Assembly (NCBI GenBank): GCA_000507305.1
Contig: DF241072.1
Location: 1-64,000 of the forward strand
From: Breviolum minutum Mf 1.05b.01
Taxonomy: Eukaryota > Sar > Dinophyceae > Suessiales > Symbiodiniaceae
Direction of reading: 5' to 3'
Length of the DNA stretch: 64,000 nucleotides
The position numbers and the translations under genes were made by a program. How positions within the stretch are numbered: the stretch's first letter is position 1; each line of letters opens with the position of its first letter. Below the pieces are notes generated by a model that worked only from the letters and a program-made list of their open reading frames with translations, did no database searches and was not told the origin of the DNA. Positions 54,301 through 64,000 of this stretch are shown one piece after another.

Positions 54301-55879
54301 GATATTTATTGTGCACTCTCCAAAAAGGCCAGTGGCCAGCTGTTTGTTTTTTTTTTGAGGATAGATCTTTTCCATCAGAACTCTTGCTAGTCCAACGCGT
54401 TCCTGGTTTTAGGTCACTATGTCAAGGGTGCAGGGCACCTGCATTGTCATGGGACGTTTGGCAGATGGCCAGGTGCTAGCAGCCTTCTTGTGCTTGGGAT
54501 CTTTTTAGGATCACACAAGCCTTGGGCTGGATTTTATTATCCAAACGTTACGTATCCCCATCACGCTGCAACTAGTCCCTAATGTTTTGTTCGTTTGTAT
54601 GTTTGTAATTGTTTGTGCGTACATGTATTGAAATGTTTGTATTGGAAAATTTGAGATGGAAGGACTGTTTCAGTGAACATCTTCCACCTCACAGGTGTAT
54701 TGTTGGCTGCTGAACTCAGCGAGAAGTCAACTCATCAGTGAGGCGCGTGCCACTGCATTTCTGGGGGGGTTTCAAAAATTGGTGGAGATAAATGGAGAGA
54801 TTTTCTCATGGTTTCCGATGGGAAAACCCGAGGATTTCCATGGGATCTGCACACCCGGTGGGCCAAGGTGAAACTGGCCGTTTCTGCTGGTGCTTTGGCC
54901 ACCTCGGATGATGGCGCATGGGTATGTTTGGCGAACAAGGCCTGGGTTGGTGGGGTGTAGGAAGAGAAACTTCATGATGCATCAATAGTTCATGCATTTT
55001 CATGCAACTACTGAGTTGGAGTTGGAATTGCAAGTTGCCAAGCAGATTTCTGTCTCTCAGGAGACAGGCCATGTTGATGTTTTCACGTGTGCAAGCTCAG
55101 ATAAAGCTTTATTTGGAAAAGGGGAAAGTGCAGAAGTGGGCTTCAATGAGCAGAGTGTGGTGCTTGGGAGCATTTTATGTTGATTCATTTTCCTTTGAAA
55201 ACCCTTTTCCAATGCATAGCTAAGATGGTGATATTCATCATGTCTCTTGGAAGGTCAAACATTACACGGTCACAGTTTCAGCCTGGCCATTTACTGTAAC
55301 ACTATGGGTTTGATGTTTGATACTCAAAGGAATCCGTCAAACCTGTGAAGCGTTCTCATAGCGAAAAAAAAATGGGAATCATTTTTTTTTTGGGACCATT
55401 TAGGACCTCTCTAAAGTTGACATGTTTCAGGCAGCTTTGTTGCAGCCATTTTGGCTGAGGAGACTTTATTTGAATGTTTCGATAGTGAAGAGACTGGCAG
55501 CTGCGACCCCTGCAGCGGCCAGGAGGCCAAAGCTTCGTGAAGATGTGGGGAACCGATGTACTCGGTGACACCAAGAAATACAACAAGGCGGGAAGACAAT
55601 CGGGGAGTTCTACTAAGTTGTACTTAGTGAAGACATGCGCAAACATCTTTTTTTGTACATTCCTTTGCCAATGGATGCAGTTGAATCGAAGGACGTTGAC
55701 AAGTTGTTCAGAATCAGTACTATTACTCAGTTGCTTTTTTCCTTATACAATTTGGAACCCTTTATGATTTAATATGTAGTGATTTGTACAAAAAAAAAGC
55801 AATATATAGATTCAATAGATATTGATATGCTATGTAGGCTGCTAAGAAAAATTCATCTTCACTAACTCATCATTGGCCT
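48363..55879. other. Host stretch with scattered exon-like frames
   Basis: Plus-strand segments with coding character but no joined model lie near 49,680-49,850, 51,235-51,470 (KAKRFFSRRGEKPKNETIQS), 53,330-53,520, 54,840-54,955 (RWAKVKLAVSAGALATSDDG) and 55,430-55,545 (AAILAEETLFECFDSEETGS). None matches a family I recognise. Confidence 0.3.
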
Positions 55880-58619
55880 CCGTCAACGAAACGCCTGGGT
55901 CCACGAGGCCGATTTGTTGGGAGACACCAAGGTGGTGGATCGCAGCGCGGTAGATCGTGCCTATGACTCCCTGGGGAAGCCAGGTAAACCACAGGCCTTC
56001 CCAGGCAGTGAGGACATTAGGACTGCGCCTTGGATTTGGTGGTGGCAGGAAGTTTTTTTTTTTCGATTTTTAGGTCCCCTTTTTTTTTCGTTCCATACTT
56101 TGATTTCAGATGCTGGGATTCGGAGCATCCCGAAAGCTTCCCCCTCTTTGAAGATTTCTGGACTAGATGTAATAATTTTAGAGACAATGAGCTCAGAGTA
56201 TATGAATGTTTTCTACTCATCTCTAAGCTGGTAAGAATGTTTTGGGTGGATTGAAATTTGAGGGCATCCTTCCCTATGTGTTTTTTTCGGGGTCCATTCA
56301 AACTGAGGCCCCCAAAGCAAAAGTGGCTCCAGTGGCTTCAGTGACTCCAGAGCCACCCGTTGCAGATGGCGTTTTGTTTGGTCCAGATGGTATGCCACTG
56401 ATCAATGATGCGGTGGTAGAGCAGGATGAGGATGGACAACTTCATGCGCAGATCCAGTCTCATCAAAAAGTCGCAGCTTGGTTGTCAGTGATTTGGTTGG
56501 TTCAGAGTGCCATGAAAAAAATCACGTTTGGCGCTCCATGAAAGGAAGCTGTTTGGTGAAGCTTAGGAACTACATGACCAGGGCTGGTTCCATGCTGAGA
56601 GCAATCGGTATGAACAGGAGGAATTGGCCAAAATGCACATCATGTCCATCAGCAAAGCCGTGGGGCAACGATGCTCGGTGACCTTTGTTTTGTGCGAATT
56701 TTTTGAAGATGTTTTGAGGTGTCAATGTTGGTGTTGAGGTTGGTACAACCTACAAACGAAACCAATTTTCCCTACAAGGGCAGCCATCCACAGAAGCCAT
56801 CCATGGACCCATGGACCCATGGATGGTTGGCCCCCCCACCACTTGAGCCTTCAAGGAGAAGCGGTAGGGAGCTGCCGTGATGGGCGATGGGTGAATAGCT
56901 CCTCGGTTTTTCAGTTTTTTGTGTGCAGAAATCACAAGGGTCTCGACCCTGACAAGGTCATAAATATGTTCAAGCATAATAAAGGGTCCAAATCTTTTTT
57001 GGGGATTTTTTTTTCCATTTTTGTTGGGGATTTTTTTTCATTTTCCATAATAAAGAAGCTGATGGCGGCTTTCAAACAGTGAGGTCCTCACGAATTCCCT
57101 GACCTGGGTCTCACTGGTACAGTGCTGTCCAATGCTTTGGTGCCCTTTCCGCCCAATGACCAGCAGTACTATGTAGGTGGAAGATATGATCCAGCGTGCC
57201 TGGGCCATTATTGAATGGGTTTCTACCAAAAACATATATTAAAAAAATCCCTGCCAAGAATCAGCAAGTGGGAATTTGACATGCTTCAATTGCTGATTGG
57301 TACCTCAGAGCTATCACTGAAGCTTACCAAGGAACTCCCGATTGGCACCCACGGCTGTGCCTATGTTTGCGCACAATGGTATCTCAGCCGGTGAGTTGTA
57401 GATGTTGGGACAACGGGTTGATTTTGGGCCATGAATATTTGATGGGGCCAACCTCAACACAACTCTCTAGGTGCTGGAGTGCAAGAATTAGAAAATTCTG
57501 AAGCTTTTGTTTGTGTTAAGAGTACAGGTCAAAATTGAAACAAGTGTCCCACACAAAATGAGCACAAACTCATCTTTTAGCCACTCAGCAGTTTTCGGCA
57601 CCTTGAGTACGTTTACATCATGAAATTTCTGTGAATCCTCGGTTTCCAGGTATCCCATGAGCATCCATCGATCCCTCCTAAGGCACTTCAAGCAGTACGT
57701 GGATCCGACTGGTAGACTTTGCTCAACATGCAGATGCAGTTCATCTCTTTGATGAGTTCAGTTGTAAGACGCACTGCGGCCGTATTTTCCAAGGATCTCT
57801 GGACAATGGTGGCAAGACTGCAAGGATTGTGTTTTTTTTTTTGGGATTTTGTATTTTAACAGAATTTGATATGGGAGGTCTTGGGTTGGAGGCAACGTTG
57901 GTATGGAATTGAAGTATTTAGTTGAGCTTGGGAGAACTTGGGGCTGTCCAAGTGGAGAGAAAACATCCGAAAGAGGTCATTCCTTTCACCAGAATGCTGT
58001 TGCGTCAGGTTTTGGAATGTTCTGGGCAGGGTTCCGCGGCAGGTTCCAGATAAAACTTCGGAAGGTTCCGGATTCTGAAGGTCCCGAACGCAGCAGACAA
58101 AAGAGTTGCTTCATGAATGAAGTTTCCAACATACTGCTCTCGCTGTTGGGGATGCCACTTGAAGGATAGGATAGGAGTGTGTTTTAAACCAACCACGGCA
58201 TGATCACCATCATGATCACCGAGGCTATTTCGTCGAAGCCTTGCAGGTGGGGTGGTGGTAGCGAAAAATTGATGGTGATGTACTAATGTACCCCTTTTTT
58301 TAACAAGAGAAGCTCCAACGCAGGAACTAAGAGGCGCCAGGAAAAAAAAGACCCAAAGACACACGGGACCTCCAATCAATGGTGTGCTGCATGCTGATCA
58401 TCATAAAACTCGTGCCTCTGGTCGAAGGCCATCAGCCTTCGACCAAAGCTGGTGAAACAGCTTTTCTATGCGTGGCAAACAAGAAGAAGCATTTACATCG
58501 CCCGGCTCTTCAAACATGGAACTTGGATGAGGGTTGAGGCAGGATTCTCCATCTTTTATGTTGGCAAAATCCGCTTGACCACAAAAAAGCTGTGACTTTT
58601 TCCGTTGTTTTTTCCGCAG
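55880..58619 (+). CDS. Candidate upstream exons, possibly of the calpain-like gene
   Basis: Plus-strand exon-like segments at about 55,880-55,983 (ADLLGDTKVVDRSAVDRAYD, ending at GT), 56,290-56,465 (VAPVASVTPEPPVADGVLFG), 56,590-56,680 (RYEQEELAKMHIMSISKAVG) and 57,082-57,170 (GPHEFPDLGLTGTVLSNALV). They lie directly upstream of the calpain-like exons on the same strand, but I did not find the Cys-containing part of the calpain core, so linkage is uncertain. Confidence 0.3.
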
Positions 58620-61600
58620 GTGGATGACTTTGTTCCGGTTGGACGACCTGGACGGAATGACACTGATGGCAATTTGCCGGTCTGTTGCCGCTCTGAACAT
58701 TTTCCCAATGTGAGACTTAGATCAAGTTGCGGGAATGCCAGCAGAATTGACGATATGCATACTGTAAGACATGACATGCAGTTTAACAAAGCATAAATGT
58801 AATATATACACTTATATTGCAAGCCTGTAAGCGATGCAGTGTTATAGCCATAGCAGTTGATGTGGGCGGTCTCTTTGAAGTAAAAATCATGCACTTCAAA
58901 CAACAGGCCAAGAGAAACTGCCTCTATCCCTTCTCATCCGATCCACAACATTGAAGCATGATGTCGTCACCTCGCCAGATCATCCATTTTTGCGCCAGTT
59001 TGAATTTCAACTATCTAATCTCGGTACATCGGGTTGCACAAGCAGTCAAATTTCAAAAATCAATCATACTATTCTGAACGTTGCCATCCATCAAACCTCT
59101 TGGGCTGTGCTTTTCAATCCCACAGCTTTGGCCATTGAGGATTTGGCCCAGTTTGATTGAGAAGGCTTATGCCAAGATTCACACCCTACGCTTCTCCTCC
59201 AGTGCTATCAGTGAAGATGACATGGGTGGTTGGGAAGCTATTGGTGGCGGTGGAAAAGTGGAAGATGCCTTGGCTGATTTGACCGGTGGCGTAGCAGGGC
59301 GCTTCAACACCAAGGTTCCCGCACAAACGGTGGTGGAAAATTGGGTCCCTGGGTGTGCCATGGTTTGGCGCACCTTCAGATCTAGTCAGGGTTGCACAGT
59401 TTTAGATGGATTTTTTTGGTGAGATGGATTTTTGCTCAGTTTGAGAGGTCGGAATGCATTTCTTGATACTAGATGTTGGAGTTCCTACTACTGTAACTGA
59501 TTGTATGCGGCACTTATGTTCTGGTAGAGTATACAATCTAATCAAGAGTATTTTTGCCATAGCATTCTGACACTTGCACTATTCTATACTATTCATTACA
59601 TATAACATCATATAACATAAATATCATATTATCATCTTTTGCAATAATTTCATTAGATTATGACAATGGTATGGCAGGTGTTCCTGCTGCACACTCCATA
59701 GCGACGAATCGTGACAGGATGTCTCTCCGGATCGGCTCTTCATCTACATCCATGACCTGCAACGAGATACCTTGTTCGTATGTCGGCCAAGCCAAACATT
59801 ATGTGAGCTGCAGGGCGTAAGGTTGGCTGCTTTGGAACTGCAGAAAAAAACATGTTTTAGAACTGGTGAGGATTTTTTGTTGTTGGGGGGGAAGAACATA
59901 AAGGAAATGGTCGCAAACCCGGCAAGGTTGAATCCTTACTATCCTTATGCAGTAAATCGAGCTGTTCAATGGGAGGGAGGTCTATATTTCCAGGTTTTTT
60001 GTGGAGGACCTGGAGTTCATGATGGTGGCTTAGAAGATATCACTGTGCCTTATACCTTGTCACATGGCGACACCTATCCTGAAAAGCGAGAGGATGGATT
60101 CTTTTGGCTCAATGCTGAGGACTGAGTTGAGGGTGGTATTTGTGGAGGGCAAGGGAATGGTACAGCAGTGGGGATTCAAGTGAGACTCCTATTTTTTCAT
60201 CTTAAAAATCTGACTGAGCAAAGGTCGCCAACACATCTTGATCTGTCAATTTTCAACTTTGAGTCAATGGTCAGCCCCGACGTGCAAGTGATGGAAGAAA
60301 TCTGGCCAACGACCTGGAGTGTACAAAACCCCCTTAATAAATGATAAGATAAATTACCTATTACCTGGGTTATCTATATGTATATCCATATATGTGTATA
60401 GATGTATACAGTACGTTTTTAGGTACATGGTCCTGTGGTCTCATGTTGAGGATTTCCACGAGTACTTTGGCACCATCTTCGAGTGTCGTTTGGTGAACTC
60501 CGGTGACGTGGCCATAGCAGAGATGCCCCCGCCGCGTTTCGACGTGATCCGTCCGCCACCCACAGAGATGTCGCTGATGGCCAGTGGCATGTTGGCACCG
60601 GGGCTGATGCCCATGCCGGGCATGATGCCAGAATCGCCTCAAAACTCAGAAGCTTCAGATTTGGAGGTGATTCAACGGAAAGGTGGGGAGAATTTTCAAG
60701 ATGATGATTTTTCTTGAAAGGAAAATTGGGAAATGGAAGGGCAAAATGGAAGTGGGAATTTTTAAGGGATGGAGATGTGGGAGGGACATCTCTTCAGCTC
60801 GGGGCGTTCCTCGGCAGGTGTGCAACATGTTGGTCCTGATGGACAGCCTTTGGCGTGGTACGAGTGGATTTATGCCAATCCTGGTGAGGTGGTACGTATG
60901 AATGAGCCAGAGTTTGTGGTTTCTGTGCCACAACATGCTGTTCCTTGTGAGGTCGCACACCAGGAAGAATGGGAGATGATCATCATGGGACAATTCGTTA
61001 GCTTTTTATATGGGGAATATGGGAAGTTGTTGGAATATCTGAGATTTATTTTTTTTTGACAGTTGCATTGATTTTAAAGTTGACTTGCGCGCTCATCACA
61101 CTTTGGGGGTATGTCGAAATTCAAAAATTCCTCCATGAAACAATGTGGGGCTTAGCAAAACATGTTAAGCTATGGAGGATTGCCAAGTGCAAATACACAA
61201 TATGGGACTTCTTGATTCACACCTTGGGGAACCAAGCAGCCCAACTTCGACGATGCCTCGAAAAAATCTTGGTCCTTCAACCAATTCCCCCTACAGGTAG
61301 AGGTGATCTTCCCAGAACTAAGGACTAAGGACTAAGTGACTAAGGGCTTGATTTCCCCCCGGGGGGTTATGAAGCACAATTCTCTCGGACGGAATCTGGT
61401 GATTATCAACATATCCAAGAAGGCTAAAACGCCAACAACAAGCAGCTGGAGAGGTTGAGACCAAAACAGCTGAAATCCCCTTTGCTTTGGCGCAATTGAA
61501 ATCTACAACATTTGAAAGTTCCATGCGTGGTTCTTAAGGGGGCCCTTTCCCGAATTCGATTACAGGATACGTTGTTTAAAAGGTACAATTGCTGGGATTC

Positions 61601-61860
61601 TCCATTCTATCCATCCATCCATTTGCACAGGTAGTGTGCTCCATCGAGCAGTTCGATCCCCGCATGCTCATGAAAGAGCCTGGAAGGCATGGTTGCTAGA
61701 CAATGCTTTTTTCCTTACAGGACGACGCAGACAAATTGTTCGGTCCACTTGTGCAGATGCTTGATATCTGATCTTAAAAAGATTGGGGGATGTGTACTAC
61801 AGGCCAGAAGCTGTGGCAATTCTTTGCAAAGTCTATGAGAAAGTGGATGGTGAGAACCTC
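58620..61860 (+). CDS. Calpain-like protease gene, 3' half, catalytic residues apparently lost
   Basis: Exons that join in phase: 58620-58709 (VDDFVPVGRPGRND), 59126-59314 (WPSLIEKAYAKIHTL, GKVEDALADLTGGVAGRF), 59718 to about 60119 (SPDRLFIYIHDLQRDTLFVC, PYYPYAVNRAVQWEGGLYFQ, DGFFWLNAE), 60451-60666 (DFHEYFGTIFECRLVNSGDV), 60775-60951 (EFVVSVPQHAVPCE) and from 61631 (VVCSIEQFDPRM). A last piece is near 61,797-61,848 (AVAILCKVYEKVD). The order VDD.P, WP.L.EKAYAK, DLTGG, G.FW...DF is that of the calpain (C2) core plus C2-like domain. At the places of the catalytic His and Asn the sequence reads NPYYPYAVN and CGGPG, so it is probably a non-catalytic paralog. The Cys part lies upstream or is missing. 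Confidence 0.7.
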
Positions 61861-62594
61861 TACAGCCACTTGGTAGTGCAACAATTCTGTGGGTGTTTCT
61901 TGAAGTTGTCGTACTTGGTTTAGATCTAGCTTGATTATTGAGCGTTTGTGAGTCAGATCTCATAGCTATGCCAGTGGTCCGAAACGCTCTGCGTGCGCGG
62001 AAAGCTAGATGCCGAAGAAGCCACATCCCTGGATTGCATCAACCCTTGATATATCACATGTTAGCAAGGGGGGAAAATATGTAAAACACCATTTCTAGAT
62101 AGACCATAGCTTTCACCGTATTCATTTTTGTTTTTTCTAGATAGACCATAATAGCTCTCACCGTAGCCAACATGCTCAATAAAGTATCTATCTTTTTTCA
62201 AAATTTGTACAGTATATGGTTTGTAAGAGCTAAAACAATTATATATCGACCATATCTACAAAGTATTGGTTTCAAAAAAAAATCCTTTGCCACATTGATT
62301 AACTAACATTTTCAGCAAGCATGGTACGTTCATTTGCTTTTGTTGCAAAAGCATGTTGTACGAGATACAGCAAGATTGTACATCATTCACAAATTATTGT
62401 GAAAACACAATTTCATGCACCTTCATTGACACAGCCGACACAGCAGACCGTAAGAGATGACACAATTCTTCTTTTCCGAACTCATGAGCATTTTGTTCAA
62501 TAGACATGTTCAATTTGCTTTGATTGAAAAAGTGTATAAAATGTAAGAAATAAAGCAACCTTGTAGCGCATTCATTAAGTATTTCAACAGTCAA

Positions 62595-62702
62595 ATCCTC
62601 ATCCTCATCCTTATCCTCATCACATCAACATCCCCCTCCTCCTCCTCATCATCATCCTGCTCATCCTCCCCCTCAATATCTTTATCGTCATCCTTATCCT
62701 CA
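62595..62702. repeat. Low-complexity CCTCAT/CCTTAT tract
   Basis: Pyrimidine-rich hexamer-like repeats with variations. Confidence 0.8.
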
Positions 62703-63099
62703 GGATGTTTGGGGTGTGGTAACCAGAACAAGAATCAGAACAACAACAGCAGCAACATCAACATCACCAGCGCACTCAAGTCCTTTATTACAGAGATATA
62801 ATGAGACCTCCTGCACAACCTTGGATAAAGAAGACCAGATAAACCAATCAGGTGAAATGGGTGAAACTGTGAAACGACGAGCCTCACCATCCAGGTGACG
62901 AGCTTGTGTGCCGGTCCAACTGGCTGCCAGTACGGGACAGCATGGTGTGCTTCTCTGTTACACGTGGTGGAGAATATCTTATCGTGGCGGAGCTGCCACA
63001 AGAAACCAGTCATGTGGAGAGAATGATCTTCAGGTGGAACTAGAAGATTCGCTGCAAGTGTTTGGATTCAACTCTTTTTTGAGACATACTTTACACGTT

Positions 63100-63119
63100 C
63101 ACACACACACACACACACA
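63100..63119. repeat. (AC)n microsatellite
   Basis: Ten AC repeats in host DNA. Confidence 0.9.
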
Positions 63120-64000
63120 AAAGCAGATTTTTGTATAGCATGAGTATAAGAAATACAGAAACCAACATAAGAATATACATAGAGATACACGACTATAGTG
63201 AAGAAGCTGCAGGCTTTTAGAAACAGATACAATCAGATCCATTTTGCGCGGAGACTCCCATTTGTCATAGGCCTTCACACATTTTCGTGAATCCCGGAGG
63301 TGTTATGCCTCGCAGCCCTATGTCATGGTGGCGGCTCATCGGATGACACGACGACATCTCTTGGCCAAGCCCGTTCGGTTACCAGGTCGGGTCCGTGTCG
63401 ATGTTGATTTGGTGGTCCACTGTTGTTGTTTGTTCCACAAAAACAGGAAGTGTCAACCCGACCGTGGCCGGGGATAGGTTGAATATTTGTTCTTTAGAGA
63501 AATCCAGAAAAAGACGGAGCATTTTCTATGATTCATGGAGGAAAAAACGGGTATGCTGTACCTTCTCGTCTGAAAAATGCATCCAGGTGCCTCACGTTTG
63601 AGTTTCGTGGGCCTTATGGAACCTGAAGGCTTTGACAAAGACAAACCAGTAGCATTGGATTGGGAATATGATGCTATGAGACACTGGGATTGCAACTTGG
63701 GGGAAAGACACAGGTGTTTTTGGAAGGATGCTTATCAAGGAAAAGTAGTAGAACAGAGACAGGGTCCTTTTGAGATTGGAAATTCTTGCCTTTTTTTCTT
63801 GTTGAGATGGTCTATGCTTGACCCCTTGGTGTTTCATGGACCTGACTAGTTGGGAAAACCTTTCAATTCATGGACAACCTTGGGCATCAAGAAGCCTCTT
63901 GAAATCTGAGCGAACGGTGGTGGTTGTCCAGGTTGAAACCAAAAAACTAGCGAGAAAGACAGAGTTTTTCGGGTTTGGCTTCAGCACCCATTTGGAATGG

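Larger units (their letters stand above)
61861..64000. other. Host stretch, mostly non-coding
   Basis: Includes a short direct repeat (TCTAGATAGACCATA at about 62,093 and 62,137), a CCTCAT-rich low-complexity tract (62,595-62,702), an (AC)n run at 63,100-63,119 and a possible exon near 63,580-63,780 (MEPEGFDKDKPVALDWEYDA). That exon is cut off from any model. Confidence 0.35.

Noticed and set aside
55443..55463. AGCCATTTTGGCTGAG resembles the dinoflagellate spliced-leader core
   Set aside because: A 13-nt core matches, but the surrounding bases do not, and the stretch reads naturally as coding (AAILAE) within a plausible exon. I did not use it as evidence for the host.

Overview
The window is a piece of nuclear DNA from a unicellular eukaryote carrying an inserted DNA virus. 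The host parts (1-23.56 kb and 43.58-64 kb) are intermediate in GC. They hold microsatellites, short exons joined by GT-AG introns, one apparent GA-type donor, and fragments of calpain-like, ankyrin-repeat and Crinkler-like genes. A dinoflagellate or other alveolate is my best guess, but no marker gene settles it.

From about 23,804 to 43,577 lies an AT-rich, intronless, gene-dense element of about 19.8 kb. Its ends carry a short inverted repeat (AGTTGCGCCTCT / AGAGGCGCAACT). It encodes a double-jelly-roll major capsid protein, a minor (penton) capsid protein, an A32/FtsK-like packaging ATPase, a retroviral-type (RVE) integrase, and a family-B DNA polymerase fused to a superfamily-1 helicase and a C-terminal HNH-like zinc module. 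It also encodes a GIY-YIG nuclease, a class-3 lipase, a fibre-like protein ending in an S74-type intramolecular chaperone, zinc-finger proteins and a DUF5754-like protein. This is the gene set of an integrated Polinton-like virus (PLV).

Layout of the PLV: a minus-strand block of replication and integration genes (23.9-30.4 kb); a stem-loop repeat array (30.5-30.7 kb); minus-strand accessory and virion genes (30.8-37.25 kb: DUF5754-like, polyQ/polyS protein, GIY-YIG, capsid, lipase); a divergent promoter at 37.25-37.31 kb; then plus-strand penton, zinc finger, fibre and myristoylable peptide genes; the packaging ATPase back on the minus strand; and two small plus-strand DNA-binding-type genes at the right end. 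Most genes look intact. The polymerase-helicase, the integrase and one unknown gene carry single-base frame breaks. Three single-N joints with repeated flanks (31,316; 41,819; 42,603) look like assembly seams.

The main discovery is in the control signals. Several genes of the minus-strand block share a promoter-like block built on TATTTAAAGAAA, whereas most virion genes have TCTA in an AT-rich setting just before the ATG. Many gene boundaries carry perfect 10-16 bp inverted repeats, like the hairpin ends of mimivirus and Sputnik transcripts. TCTA is the late-promoter core reported for CroV and its virophage mavirus. Together these suggest a PLV adapted to the transcription machinery of a co-infecting giant virus.

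Two 220-bp MITE-like elements in inverted orientation flank the PLV plus a two-exon host gene that resembles a Crinkler with an HNH-like C-terminus. On the left is a complete-looking five-exon host gene of about 153 codons (3.8-5.3 kb) and several candidate exons. On the right are an ankyrin-repeat gene and the 3' half of a calpain-like gene that has lost the usual catalytic His and Asn motifs.
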